A stretch of 64,000 bases of DNA from NCBI GenBank assembly GCA_000507305.1, contig DF239212.1:1-64000 (forward strand), given 5' to 3'. This DNA is from Breviolum minutum Mf 1.05b.01 (Eukaryota > Sar > Dinophyceae > Suessiales > Symbiodiniaceae). Under the pieces are notes generated by a model. That model saw only the letters and a program-made list of their open reading frames with translations, did not search any database and was not told the DNA's origin. A program made the position numbers and the translations under genes. Below, piece by piece: positions 11,301 to 21,543 of this stretch (positions are counted from its first letter, which is position 1; every line of letters begins with the position of its first letter).

Positions 11301-11424
11301 CACATACCCTTTCTCCCGTAATCTATGGAAGTGGAAAACTACCTTAATTGAAAGGAAGCTCATATTGGAGTACACACCCATTTTCCACAGAACCATGATT
11401 ATGGGAGGAAGGGTATATGGTTTC
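11301..11424 (-). mobile_element. Short inverted-repeat element, family J, copy 2
   Basis: ACCCTTCTCCCGTAATCTATGG (left) and CCATGATTATGGGAGGAAGGGT (right) are inverted. The interior matches the copy at 7608-7716 in reverse complement. Confidence 0.65.
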
Positions 11425-11944
11425 TCAACCGGAAGTTGCCTGCATTTTCTGAGGGAAAGTGCAAAGAGCAAAGTGCTGGGGGACTTAGGGACTCAGGAAC
11501 TGTGGACAGAAGCGATTCCTTGCGACATGGAAAAATCAAGTTATCTTAAAGGTATGCCCTAAAATGATATAGGTTGACATATTTATGCGAGATGGCTTAG
11601 GGATGCTTCCAGTATGTGTTTACGAATGCTTTTTAAGTTGGATTTCTCCTAATATAGTTTTCAGGATTGGTTTCGGTGGCTGATGAGAGGTTTTTGTTGG
11701 TTCATCTGGAATGTTTGAAACCCTTTTCCGTGCTTCTTGTATATTTCAGAGGTTCGTTGTAATGGACTGATGCTTCTGGGGGGCTGAAAGCACCACCCAA
11801 GTGTCACCATGGGAAGTCAATGGCCCAACCCCCAACCCCCAAAAAACTGCCATTCCCCCCCGGCAGGAAATAAGGCCTTCACAAAAAGACCTTTAAAAAG
11901 AGGATGATGGTGGGCTTCATTACTCCCGAAAAACAGGCTGCCTA

Positions 11945-12075
11945 CTTGGATGTTCGGTTGGAAGTTAGTAAATGGTTTGTAAATGGGTTATAACCTGCTT
12001 ATAAATGGGGTATATTGGGGTTATAACCCACTTACTAACCTTTTACTAACTTCCAACCGGACATCTAAGTAGGGG
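11945..12075 (+). mobile_element. Short inverted-repeat element, family F, copy 1
   Basis: ACTTGGATGTTCGGTTGGAAG left and CTTCCAACCGGACATCTAAGT right are long inverted ends around TTAGTAA / TTATAACC blocks. Related copies with TAGTTAGTAA and GGTTATAA blocks lie at 28.29, 28.69 and 30.04 kb. Confidence 0.8.
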
Positions 12076-12244
12076 TAGATCCACCCCCAACAGCTGATCG
12101 ATCAAAAAGGTGTCCTTTATACATCGGTGCAACAAGTTGGCCGAGCCTTCATGATGAAGAACGGGTTGATGCTGCTTACAACCAGGAGTGGAGTAGTTTT
12201 TGGTTGGTTGTGGGGGGTTGGAAAACTGTTATTATAGGATTAAT

Positions 12245-12335
12245 GCATGGGGTGTTTACCTCCATTTAATATGTTTTTAATGGTAAATGTAGGGAAATAT
12301 ACCATACACATCCATACATTGATCCTATATGGGGA
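12245..12335 (+). mobile_element. Degenerate family C element
   Basis: Contains GTTTACCTCCATTTAATATG, TTTTAATGGTAAATGTAGGG and AATATACCATACA blocks typical of family C, ending at GATCCTATATGGGG. The left end is eroded. Confidence 0.55.
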
Positions 12336-12807
12336 ATGTTTGTCAGGTTTTTGAGATTTGATGATTCAATTTGTCGTTCATGCCGTAGTGTTTGAATCTG
12401 TTGGACAGATGGGCCAGATAGGCCTTATAATTTGCATGGTGTTTTGGTTGTTAGTTATCGACTTTTTCGTGGTTTTCGTTTTCCGAATTTTCTTTTGCAG
12501 TTTAGATGACTGTAGTCTATCAAGAAATCCCGGTGCCGATAAACCAATCTGCTGATTATCAATGACTTTATCTAATTTCACCATGGAAAACACATTGACC
12601 AATCCGTTTCTCCCGCTGGGTGCGAAATACCAAATACCAAATGCCAAAAATCACGGAGGCACCAAAAAAGGGTCAGGCGATTTTTCACAGATGTGAAAAA
12701 ATTCAGATGTTTCGTTCGATGGTTTTTCGTAGACAAATCCGGATGAATGTTCCGGCATTTTTAGCTTAGTAAATTCAAGCCTTTGTGAAATATGTTTTGA
12801 AAGGTTA

Positions 12808-12930
12808 ATGCTGTTGGTGGAAGAAATCCTGCACCACGTGGGATGGTGCTAAAACCCTGTAAATAATGCGATAAACATGGATAAACTACCAACCTCAACT
12901 GGTGAACGCCGGATTTCTTCCATCAACCGT
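12808..12930 (+). mobile_element. Short inverted-repeat element, family B (CTGTTGATGG...CCATCAACAG), copy 1
   Basis: Left TGCTGTTGGTGGAAGAAATCC and right GGATTTCTTCCATCAACCG are inverted. The interior carries the family hallmarks GGGATGGTGCTAAAACCCTG, TAAACTACCAACCTCAACTGG and CCGGATTTC. Nine copies or fragments occur in the window. Confidence 0.85.
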
Positions 12931-12950
12931 ATGTTCCCATGCTTTCACTG

Positions 12951-13116
12951 CTTTTCCCTGGCTTCCCCCTTGAAAGCTCTCCAAAAATGTCAGTTTCGTC
13001 GCTGAAAAGCATTCTCGAGGAGTTTCCACCGGTGGGCCCTGGCCACTTTGCAAAAATGGAACGAGCTGTGAACTGTGTCCTCAGGGGGTCATTAAATGGG
13101 ACCTATTTTGGGGGGA
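12951..13116 (+). CDS. Exon-like island (unrecognised protein)
   Basis: Open frame beginning near ESSPKMSVSSLKSILEEF and continuing through ERAVNCVLRGSLNGTYF. About a third of codons start with G, and GC content is above the surroundings. It starts about 20 bp after a family B element. A GTCATT after AGGGG (about 13087) is a possible donor and a CCTTGAAAG (about 12976) a possible acceptor. The ORF with ATG runs 12939-13127. No domain recognised. Confidence 0.4.
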
Positions 13117-13458
13117 TTTCCCTATAGCCAATGACAATGCATTGTTTGGGTTGGTGTCATATTATGACCCCTGGTCTTTTGGAAAGACCTCCACAAAACA
13201 CCAACCGACACTCCATTCTCAAGTAACATAAGAATGGGGAAGGTCTCAATCCTTCAAGGAAATTTACATACATCTTCAAATGTTTTATTCTCCATTGACA
13301 TGTTAGTTTTGCCGGAGTATATATAATTATATATATAGATATGTTTACGTAAGTAGATCAAATATCTTGGAGAAAATGCCTGGTGTATTTTGACATACCT
13401 ATGAAGTTAGAGTTTAGCTTGGAAGTGCTGGAGTTTGTAGTTCCTGATTTCTTTCATT

Positions 13459-13560
13459 TACACCCCCAAAGTTTAACCTGAAAATGACGGTTTCGAAGAC
13501 AAATCTCCCTTTCCATGGTGCCATGTTTTCAGGTTCCATGTTAAACTTCAGGGGTGTATA
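13459..13560 (+). mobile_element. Short inverted-repeat element, family E, copy 3
   Basis: TACACCCCCAAAGTTTAACCTG left and CATGTTAAACTTCAGGGGTGTA right are inverted. The interior shares the GAAGAC...CTCCCTTTCC blocks with the 10.84 and 25.0 kb copies. Confidence 0.85.
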
Positions 13561-13903
13561 AATCTTTGGTGTCAAGAAATACCTCCCACATGTCAAAGGT
13601 GGAAAGCACCACCTTTACCAGGTAAGTCGTCAGTCGTGACCTTTTTTATCCCCTATCGTTACTTGGAGGTCACAAACAACCAACCTTTGATTTCGGGGTC
13701 ACGTTTTCACTCACCATCCCAAAAAAGGTCACCAGCTCCGAGAATTGCCAGCTTCAGATTGATTTTCGTTCTCGGTTTTTTTTCATCCATATATAACTTG
13801 AACTGTTGGTTGTGTGACACAACCTGTTTAACAGTGTCGACATGTCGACGACTGTCAGTCTCAAAAATCTATTGGATTACTACGGGTGATTTTTTTTCTA
13901 CAG

Positions 13904-14058
13904 TTTTGTTACCTCCAAATGGTGCTTTTGAACATGAAGTTGACATGATCAGAGAGTTTGACAAAAATCAAAAAAAATCCCCTCCCGGATGATGGAAACT
14001 TGGTCCAAACATCTCCCTGAGCGGCTCCACATTGGAAAACTCCGAGTTGCAGATTAGG
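13904..14058 (+). CDS. Exon-like segment between a TACAG acceptor and a GTGAGT donor
   Basis: A T-rich tract ending TTTCTACAG (about 13903) precedes a frame reading LLPPNGAFEHEVDMIREF. A consensus GTGAGT follows ATTAG at about 14059. The frame is interrupted by TGA at 13990; downstream of it, two frames stay open up to or almost up to the donor. Either a short intron or an indel near the AAAAAAAATCCCC homopolymer separates the two halves. Function unknown. Confidence 0.35.
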
Positions 14059-14224
14059 TGAGTGTCTGACTCCAACTTTGCAAGATTGGGTGGGTTGCCA
14101 ATCTCGGAATAACAAATAGTAATTTCAGATATGGTGCAATGCCCTCATCTTCCAGTTCCTTATGTATACATATGGATATATATAATATATATATATATGT
14201 TAGAGGGACCTCCTTGTACTATGT

Positions 14225-14773
14225 GACGGCCTTGCAGTTTTCTTTATTTTCTTTATTTACTTTTGGAGACTTCCAGCTAATGAAGAAAATGAAGAAAATA
14301 AAGACTTTACTTCCTTTATTTTCTTCATTTACTTTTGGAGACTTCCAGCTAGTAAAGAACATGAAGAAAATATAGAAAATAAAGTCTTTATTTTCTTTCT
14401 TTTCTTTCTTTTTTTTCTTTTTTTTTCTCTGCAGCCTTTAGAAAGGAAAATAAATAAAATAAAGAAAATACAGACTTTATTTTCTTTATTTTCTTTATTT
14501 ACTTTGGAGATTTCCAGCTAATAAAGAAGATGAAGAAAATAAAGTATGTATTTTCTTTATGTTCTTTATTTTCTTTTGGAGACTTTCAGCTAATAAAGAA
14601 AATGAAGAAAATGAAGTCTTTATTTTTTCTTTGTTTTCTTTATTTTGTTTTTTTTTCTGCAGCCTTTAGAAAGGAAAATAAACAAAATAAAGAAAATAAA
14701 GACTTTATTTTCTTCATTTTCTTTATTTACTTTTGGAGACTTCCAGCTAATAAAGAAAATGAAGAAAATAAAG
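14225..14773. repeat. Tandem array of a self-complementary TTTATTTTC / GAAAATAAAG unit
   Basis: The block GGAGACTTCCAGCTAATAAAG occurs about five times (near 14264, 14337, 14505, 14577 and 14736), each flanked by TTTATTTTCTTTATTT on one side and GAAAATAAAGAAAATAAAG on the other, so every unit can fold. A second block, TCTGCAGCCTTTAGAAAGG, occurs near 14430 and 14656. The array ends at an N (14774). Open frames here are artefacts of the K/F-rich repeat. Confidence 0.85.
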
Positions 14774-14774
14774 N

Positions 14775-15110
14775 CTAAGCCTGTGTGCCGTACTTGCTAG
14801 GCCCTTGCGCCTCTTTTTACTAGGCCCTTGGCGTTGACTTGCCAGGCCTTTGCGCCTCATTTGCTAGACCCTTGCGCTTCATCTATGTTTTTGCAATGGC
14901 CTCTCCTCATCTTCTAGCCTCTATGCTTTTGTGCACTTAGCTGTTGCTGCTTCCTTCTGTGTGGTCCCTGTGCCCAGCGGTCTGTCGATCCTTGCGCCAT
15001 TGTTTTCCTAGCTCTCTTCGGTAGGTTCTCTTCATTTTTTCTGTGTCTGCTGCTTGCCGCTTTTGTTTTTTGACAAACTGTATGGTACTTTGTATATATA
15101 TAGGGGTTCA
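14775..15110. other. GC-richer spacer with short CTAGGCCCTTG repeats
   Basis: Four to five copies of a motif like (C)TAGGCCCTTGCGCC(T) within about 14795-14880, then no supported gene. Confidence 0.45.
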
Positions 15111-15116
15111 CGTTTC

Positions 15117-15388
15117 GATGGCATACCGAGAAAGTAGTATTTAGGCCATCTTAAGAAGGACGCACTTGAATTTAGCGGGATATTTGGGTGGGACGGATTT
15201 TATTGCATGATTCCTAGCAAAACATCACTGAGCCATATAGATGGCACATTAAGATGGCATACCGAGAAAGTAGTATTCAGGCCATCTTAACAAGGACTCA
15301 CTTGAATTCAGGTGTGGTGTTTGAGGGGAACAGATTTCATGGCATGACTCGTGACATAACATCAGTGAACCAATAGATGACATATCAC
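15117..15388 (+). repeat. Tandem duplication of a 136 bp unit
   Basis: GATGGCATACCGAGAAAGTAG begins at 15117 and again at 15253. The units continue in register through GGCCATCTTAA, ACTTGAATT, GGCATGA and AACATCA(C/G)TGA blocks. Further partial ATGGCA(T/C) motifs occur up to about 15640. The open frames in 15420-15900 on either strand are not convincing. Confidence 0.8.
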
Positions 15389-16157
15389 AGACAAGTGATT
15401 TTGGGCAGTGCTTCAACACATCATCTTTTTCTACCACTTCTGATCACACCAAGAACTTCCATATCTTGGATTGTAGTGGCGGATTTGCTGGCATTACAAT
15501 GAACCAATGATATGCCATCTTGGTGTTCGCAAAAGACTGAAAATACGCATGGAGGACCCATATAAGCACAGTAAGATGGCACATACCAGGGAAACCCATG
15601 GTAATTTTGGTAATCCTGAAACACCCCGTGTGCCATTTTGATTTTCGTGGAGTGGATGCCGTCTTACTGTGACCCTCTATATATGCTGCTTCCATGTCAT
15701 GTAAGCATGTTCGCATTGAAAATTAAAAAAACTTTCAAGGCGGCTCCTTTGCCGTATATATGCACACCAGCAACAAACAACACTAGCACTCATACGAATC
15801 ATCCTCATCATCCATTCATCAAGCACTGCCTTGCAGCTGTTAGCATCCAAACGCGCCTGAACAGGATTCACCTCTATGATGTACCAAGATTTGCCACACA
15901 TGCATGAGGCATATCCATGTCAAAGCAGATTACGTCTGAAATCAGCAGGGCCCTTAAAAATCTACTGTGTCAAAATCTCACCCTATACCCATAGCACTTA
16001 GTGGAGTTGCCGCGTGGGGATCATGACGCTAAGCATGACAAGATCAGGGCGCACTGAACATGGATTGTGTTGAGCAAAGGCAAGTTCATAGTTCCTACGC
16101 GTCTTCGTTGCTGTAAGTTTCGATATGTGCCTCTCTGTGTNATATATATATATATTT

Positions 16158-16262
16158 GGAACCTGTTCCTCCCAGTTGCCAATATATCATGTAACGATCA
16201 ATTTTTTTGTCCACAAAAGCATGTTATATATAAGATATATAAGCAACTGGAAGATGAGGGTA
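16158..16262 (+). mobile_element. Inverted-repeat element, family I (CCCTCATCTTCCAGTT ends), copy 1
   Basis: Shares GGAACCTGTTCCTCCCAGTTGCC, AATATATCA(T/G)GTAACGA and the AACTGGAAGATGAGGG end with 21414-21543. The left end is replaced by a (TA)n run and an N at 16141. Confidence 0.75.
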
Positions 16263-16804
16263 TTTATGCTGCTCTTAGGGGAAGAGTATCCTGATTCCCT
16301 ATGGACCTGTATGAGTATGACCAGCCGACCAGCTAAAAAATAGTGAACTCCCCCAGAAGCATAGCTTCAAAGATTGAACATGAGAAAACGTGAGGTTTGT
16401 TGAGGAGCGATAGTGAGATCTATTTTGATAAGTACAGCGATTTGCGATATTTGCCATATGAGCTGAACCTACAAGTTTACAAGAGAACTTGAGAAACAAA
16501 TTTTTGGAGCCATCTACTCATCTTCATAGACAGTGTCATGATTTAGCAGTTGAAGATCCCTCGTCCAAACGTTGGGATCACCGGCTGTCCTTCGTTCCAC
16601 ACCACACCCAAAAATCTGGAAGGTAAGAAGACCAAAGACGGCCTCACTTTGGAGGAGATTGAGCGAAGGAGAGGGTCACACTCCGACAATCCAAGCAACC
16701 AATGGTAAGCATTGATCAACAATGGTAATACGCTTGATGCTATGGCTAGGAAAACCACTTGGGATAGATCAAACTCTGCAAAATCATGATACATACGTTC
16801 CTAA

Positions 16805-16980
16805 TACTGTTGATGGAAGAAATCCAACACCACCCTGCCAATAAGAGGATAAACTACCAACCTCAACTGGTTAGCCGGATTTCTTTCATTTTTTTCACTT
16901 TTGAGACCTCAAAACCTTGCCTGCTTTCTTTGTTGAGTGTTTTTCTGTTGATGGTTCAGAAATCCCAAACAACCACCTGA
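16805..16980 (+). mobile_element. Family B element, broken copy 2
   Basis: TACTGTTGATGGAAGAAATCC and the AACTACCAACCTCAACTGG/CCGGATTTC blocks are present (16805-16892). A second TCTGTTGATGGTTCAGAAATCCC start follows at about 16942 in the same orientation, indicating nested or truncated copies. A further TATCAACCGGTGATCGCGCCGG remnant is at about 17027. Confidence 0.65.
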
Positions 16981-17118
16981 CATCTATGAAACTTTCTTAA
17001 AGGAATGGAATAGGTTTTTAATCATATCGATATCAACCGGTGATCGCGCCGGATTTTTGTTTGCAAATCAACCAGTTGTTCCGAACGGCGTTTATTTTCT
17101 CACTAAAACTTCCTCCAG

Positions 17119-17212
17119 GAGGAAGTTTGCAAAGCTGGTGAAACAAATGCAACAGGAGAAGGAGGTGTCGGATGGGGTCCGTCATAGCCTTGATACCTGG
17201 ATGCCGAGATGA
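17119..17212 (+). CDS. Exon-like island, basic-helical peptide (unrecognised protein)
   Basis: After a TCCTCCAG acceptor-like site, the frame reads RKFAKLVKQMQQEKEVSDGV and on to HSLDTWMPR before TGA. Codon starts are G-rich (9 of 29) and the flanks are not. The K/Q/E-rich text suggests a helical or coiled segment. The 3' border is unclear: the TGA follows directly, and a repeat begins about 20 bp further. Neighbouring exon partners are probably at 17.87-18.0 kb. Confidence 0.4.
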
Positions 17213-17229
17213 GCGATTGAATATTTCAG

Positions 17230-17350
17230 GGCCCCGTTTTGTTGTTTTTCGGGAATTTGGGGTTGTAGGGGATGAAATCCTACCTTTCTGTTATATAGGG
17301 ATTATTTTATATACCATTATGAGGATCTCTTTTAATCAACCAGTAGAATG
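17230..17350 (+). repeat. Dispersed repeat (GGGATGAAATCCTACC...AATCAACCAG), copy 1
   Basis: Shares GTTGTAGGGGATGAAAT(C/A)CTACC, TATAGGGATTATTT and CCATTA(T)GAGGAT(C/G)(T/C)CTTTTAA-type blocks, then CAACCAG, with 20750-20840. A more diverged relative with ATATAGGGATT and CAACCAGC is at 41300-41366. Confidence 0.6.
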
Positions 17351-17849
17351 GAAAGTAAGAATGTTTTTTTTGTGGCTCAGATGGGTTTTACCTCACCCAA
17401 AACTCACAGCAAACGCACCTGAAAATAGGCAAAGGGCCCCAAAAGGAAAGGTTTGTCTTCCAACCATTCATGTTCAAGTGCTATGTTAGTTTTAGGGAGG
17501 GTGGGTTTTGTTTGTATCTAATCTTCATTTTTTCAAGAACCAAACTTGGAAGTCATTCTAGCAAACACACCCCCATTATTTTGGTGCATTGATTGAGGGT
17601 GAAATACTTGGCCACCTTCATTATGCAGAATGCATTATATAGTTTCTTTCTGTTAAAGTTACCAATGCCACTTGATTAGATATGGGGATAAGGAGGGCTT
17701 ACTCACTTTCAGGGATTGCCTATAGTGACATTTTAGAGTGATTGGCACATGAAAAGCAAAAGGTGGTGAACATGATGTGAAACAGCTTGGTTTTCATGTG
17801 GTTCAGTGATTTCCATGTGGTTCAGTGGTTCCATGTGTACACCTTTTTG

Positions 17850-18010
17850 TTTCCACGCGACCCAGTTCTACGGGGACGGAATGAAGTTGTTTGACCTTTC
17901 GGGGTGAAACATCACGTCTTCGGATTGACAAAAAGAATGCAGGCCATTGGTGTCGCCTTAGCCAAAGCGGAGAAGGTGCAGTTTTGCTTTAAATTTCCAT
18001 CCACAAATCA
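17850..18010 (+). CDS. Exon-like pair (FYGDGMKLFDLSG and TKRMQAIGVALAKAEKVQ)
   Basis: A frame ending FYGDGMKLFDLSG stops at a GTGAAA that could be a donor. A second, differently phased frame reads GLTKRMQAIGVALAKAEKVQ with 10 of 26 codons starting in G. Both look coding and lie within 100 bp, so a very short intron or an indel lies between them at about 17.90-17.93 kb. No family recognised. Confidence 0.35.
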
Positions 18011-18333
18011 TGTGCGGTCATCATGAAACACGTCAGAATATAACATGAACAAATATTGAACAAACACGATTTTAAACATTTCCATCATGTTCAGATGTTT
18101 GTTTCTGCTGTTTTTTCTATTTGAAGCAAAACGATGCAGAACTGCTGTCTATGCGTTTTTTGAGTGTTTTGTTTGGGATGTCTTTAGAGAACCTTACCAT
18201 CCAGTTCAAGTTTCTGAACTTCTGAACATTGACTGTGCAAGCTAAACAATGTACAAGTGGAAGATAAGAAACACTGTAGACGTTGGTGTTATTTTCTATG
18301 ATCAACCCATTCAACCTTGGACATGTTCATAAC

Positions 18334-18448
18334 ATACTGTCGATGGTTCAGAAATCCGGCGCCAACCACCTGGGATTTTTTTCAAACCCTGCAAATAGTG
18401 GAAAATTTACCATATCAACTGGTGCAGGACTTTTTCCATCAAGAGTAT
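18334..18448 (+). mobile_element. Family B element, copy 3
   Basis: CATACTGTCGATGGTTCAGAAATCC left end, CATATCAACTGGTGCAGGA and TTTTTCCATCAAGAGTATG right end. An extra GTTAGCCGGATTTCAGCCATCAAGGG fragment follows at about 18476, probably a second truncated copy. Confidence 0.8.
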
Positions 18449-18938
18449 GGGCCGGGGTCAAAAATGACGAAGAGGTTAGCCGGATTTCAGCCATCAAGGG
18501 TACCATTATTTTTGGTATATATGTCCTGATTTTCATTGTTCTGTTGGTTTGGGTGGGAACCTCACCCCTGACTTTAGCTGACTTTAGCGAAAGCCAAGCT
18601 GGTCTGAAAGGTGAGGTTTGATAAAATGTTGATTCCTTATGGGCGAATCAGTTGATTCCTAGCAAGGCTAAATATGTGTTCCCTGCAAACTTGATGTGTG
18701 TGTGTGTTTTTTTAGATGTGATGATTGTTCTTTGTTTGCCATCTTTGAGGTTTTTCATTTCAAGCAAATATGATCATGAAACACAAAAAATCATTGCAAC
18801 ACTTGGAATATTTAATGATATTTTTTGAGATTTGTGTGTGTGTGTGTCTCTTTTTAGAAAGGCCGGGAAAAGGCACTTTACCACGAGCCTGTTATGTTTG
18901 TTTGGCCAACCTTTGGATATTTTTTTTGCCAGAAAGCG

Positions 18939-19041
18939 CTGGCCCTCCAAGAGCAGGCCGGGATGGACGGAGACCCCGGTTTCGGCCAATGGATGGGTGG
19001 GGGCATGAAACCTCCGGGGTCCATTTTTTCGTACAAAAAAA
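18939..19041 (+). CDS. GC-rich exon (Gly/Met-rich, unrecognised protein)
   Basis: A T-run ending GCCAG leads into a frame reading KALALQEQAGMDGDPGFGQW and on through MGGGMKPPGS. 14 of 38 codons begin with G, the strongest such signal in the left half of the window. GTGGTG at 19042 can act as donor, and a family B element starts only eight bases later, so that element lies at the 5' end of the following intron. Function unknown; the G/M/Q composition suggests a flexible region. Confidence 0.5.
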
Positions 19042-19049
19042 GTGGTGAA

Positions 19050-19157
19050 TACTGTTGATGAACAAAACATCCGGCTAACCAGTTGATATGGTAAATATCC
19101 CATAATTTACAGGGTTTCATACATGTCAGGCGGTGCAGGATTTCTTCCATCAACAGC
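19050..19157 (+). mobile_element. Family B element, copy 4
   Basis: TACTGTTGATGAACAAAACATCCGGC left and CAGGATTTCTTCCATCAACAG right are inverted. The interior has the GTTGATATGGTAAATATCCC and ACAGGGTTTCATACAT blocks shared with 22.2 kb. Confidence 0.85.
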
Positions 19158-19170
19158 ATGTTTGACTACG

Positions 19171-19297
19171 TGGTGGTTTTTCAAAGATGTTGTTTGATTT
19201 TTTCTACCTCTATATCTACTTGGGGAAACGAATGGGAAACGATTCCTTATTTGATGACGAGCATGTTCTATTCAAAGGGGTTGAAACCACCAACTAG
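19171..19297 (+). mobile_element. Family A element, copy 2
   Basis: TGGTGGTTTTTCAAAG left, GGGGTTGAAACCACCAACTAG right. The interior retains CTTGGGGAAACGA...ATTC. It lies directly 3' of a family B element and about 80 bp from the next family A copy. Confidence 0.75.
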
Positions 19298-19375
19298 TAC
19301 TATTCCCAAGAAAGACCAAATCAATTTATCCAGATAGTGTCCATTATAACATATAGTATAAACATACATGAAATA

Positions 19376-19473
19376 CTAGGTGGTGGTTTCAAATAGTTTT
19401 TATTTTCACCACTATTTGGGGAAGATTTCGCATTTGACTAATATTTTTCAGATGGGTTGAAACCACCAACCAG
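19376..19473 (+). mobile_element. Family A element, copy 3
   Basis: CTAG|GTGGTGGTTTCAAATAG left border and GATGGGTTGAAACCACCAACCAG right border. The core TTTTTATTTTCACC...TTGGGGAAGATT and TGACTAATATTTTTCA is fully conserved, so this is a reference copy. Both ends mimic splice sites (AG|GT ... CAG). Confidence 0.9.
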
Positions 19474-20004
19474 AATAGTACTGTATAGTTGATAAGAATA
19501 TTCTGAAACAACTTGTTTTTTCTCATTTGGCCTCTTGACCCATATGCTTGACCTCCCCAATCGTTGACCTCCTAGTGGGCTTTGGGTCGGCTACAACCGT
19601 TCCCAACTAGCTGGAACTTTCACTTACCCGGAGCCAACAAGCCAATGTTGGCCAATTCATCACAACATCAGCGGATAGTTCTCCATTGTTTTTTTAGCTG
19701 ATCCAGGGTTAATTGACTTGGCAGTGTCCAGATTTGTCCCAGTCGTTTGGACACAGCCAAATGAAACACAAGGGACCTATGGGATTTCCGAAAGAAACAA
19801 AGGAGGGTGGGTGAAGCATGTGTCAGGCACTATTTTAAAAAGCCTTATGCGACTTCGGTATCCAGGTAATTGCGCCGAAATGTAATTAGGAAGGGCCAGA
19901 AGTGAAATGTCTTGATGATAGCAGTAGCTACGTATATTATGTTTTTAATGTATATAGACATAGACATAGAACATAGATTTGTATATTTGATACTTATTTT
20001 TGTG
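19474..20004. other. No gene or repeat supported
   Basis: I found no coding frame, no element of the families listed here and no RNA gene in this stretch. Confidence 0.5.
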
Positions 20005-20114
20005 ATATGGGTGTTTCCTTAAATGGTGGTACCCCCAATCTCCACCCCAAGTGCTGATCATTTTTTAGTAGGAAAACCCATGGCTTTGTTCATTTTAGGA
20101 AAACACCCATATAT
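20005..20114 (+). mobile_element. Short inverted-repeat element, family D (GGGTGTTTCCT...AGGAAACACCC), copy 1
   Basis: ATATGGGTGTTTCCTTAAATGG left and TTTTAGGAAAACACCCATAT right are inverted. The interior GGTACCCCCAA...CACCCC...TGATCATTTTTTAGTAGGAAAACCCATGG recurs at 25976-26083, and the ends at 24206-24295. Confidence 0.85.
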
Positions 20115-20231
20115 GAACTCTGCCAAGGTTTGAATCATAAACTCTCATTCTGGTGAAAAATCATTGACCACACTGGGAGTAATGTTCAACATATAAAATG
20201 AAAGCCACGGAAAAAATTGAACACTTGGGCA

Positions 20232-20339
20232 GCCCATAGGATCCATGGAAAAAATTGTTTATTTACCGAGCCATGACTGGTTGATTTGTGTGGGTTTTCA
20301 TGTAGGTAAATATACCATCGTCCCATGGATCCTATGGGT
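20232..20339 (+). mobile_element. Family C element (CCCATAGGATCCATGG ends), copy 3
   Basis: CCCATAGGATCCATGG (20233) and CCATGGATCCTATGGG (about 20323) are perfect inverted ends. GTTTATTTACC and TGTAGGTAAATATACC form the inner inverted blocks around GACTGGTTGATTT. Confidence 0.9.
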
Positions 20340-20467
20340 AGGGACCCACCATTCACCGTAATAAAACAACCTCAAAGGTTTGGGGAGCTGCTTTGGATGA
20401 TTTGGTGGCACCCAGGGAAGTGAGTTTATAGGGAACAAGTTGTAGGCTCAAACATGCAAATTTTGAA

Positions 20468-20577
20468 GAAATCTCCAACAGGACCTACTGAACGGACCCC
20501 TAAACCTGAGTATCTAACAACTCTAGCAACTTACTTACGGGTCCATTGGTAAGGTCCCATTCAATTTTGGATGGAAT
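20468..20577 (+). mobile_element. Dispersed repeat, family G, copy 2
   Basis: Matches 7760-7869 in order and orientation, from CTCCAACAGGACC to CCATTCAATTTTGGATGGA. Confidence 0.75.
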
Positions 20578-21234
20578 ATTCGGAATATTAGTATAGATTA
20601 TAGATACAAGCACCTAAAGCACATCTTATTTGGGAGGAGTACCCCCTGGAAGAGGGCGGCAAGTATCATTTCCAAGGTTTTCATGTTTTATTTTCCGGAG
20701 AGAATTCTGAACTACTCCAACCTGGTTAGAGCAGTGGTCAAGGGCCCCTGGTTGTTAGGTTATCTAGGGGATGAAATACTACCCAGTTCTATGGGGATTA
20801 CCGGGATTATTGTAAGCCATTGTAAGGATGCCTTTTAACCAACCAGGATGACTCATGGTTCATGTCACTACTGTGGGTCTCAGCAAACCTAGTAGGACAA
20901 TTTCAGGAGTTTGATCCTTCACAAGCAACCATGACTGGCCAACCAACCCCCTGCCCGACGTACCCCCTTCCCCAGATGATCAGTGCTTATGAAAACCATT
21001 GGTTCCCCTTAACAAGGCCAGCTATTAAACCCTGATTTCTGTGGGGGAGTACGTTAGGGGGGCGTCAGGTTGACCAGACATAAAAAATACAGGTCGGGCA
21101 GAATTTGAAGCGGATTGAATCTGGTCTGCAAGTTTCAGCTGTTTTTGTATTTCGGTATATATCCCAGGCATAGGATCCATCGGAAAATTGTATACTTTCC
21201 TATAGATTTACCATAAAAATACATCATTCGTATA

Positions 21235-21345
21235 GGTACACTCCGGTAAACCAACATAGCAATGAAAAATGGACTCATTGAAGATGTATTTCCTATTGAA
21301 AATAGGGATATTCCATAGCTATGTTAGTTTACCAGGGGGTACGTG
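21235..21345 (+). mobile_element. Short inverted-repeat element, family H, copy 2
   Basis: GTACACTCCGGTAAACCAACATAG left and CTATGTTAGTTTACCAGGGGGTAC right are clear inverted ends. The interior AATGTATTTCC-type and GGGATATTCCA blocks match 8496-8612. Confidence 0.8.
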
Positions 21346-21413
21346 GGTTTCGGGATTTCGGGGGGAATCTCACCTCCCCCAAAAATGATGTTTGCGTTTT
21401 GCTGAAAAGCATA

Positions 21414-21543
21414 ATCCATTCCCCTCATCTTCCAGTTCACCAAAAATATTCGGAACCTGTTCCTCCCAGTTGCCAATATATCAGGTAACGAGACTCGACC
21501 CCTGGTTCCAAACATTTTTTTGGAACTGGAAGATGAGGGGATG
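21414..21543 (+). mobile_element. Inverted-repeat element, family I, copy 2
   Basis: CCCCTCATCTTCCAGTTC left and GAACTGGAAGATGAGGGG right are perfect inverted ends. A second internal pair, CGGAACCTG / TGGTTCC, is visible. Confidence 0.85.

Noticed and set aside
14139..14778. K/F-rich ORFs in the 14.2-14.8 kb array.
   Set aside because: They arise from the TTTATTTTC / GAAAATAAAG tandem repeat and end at an N.
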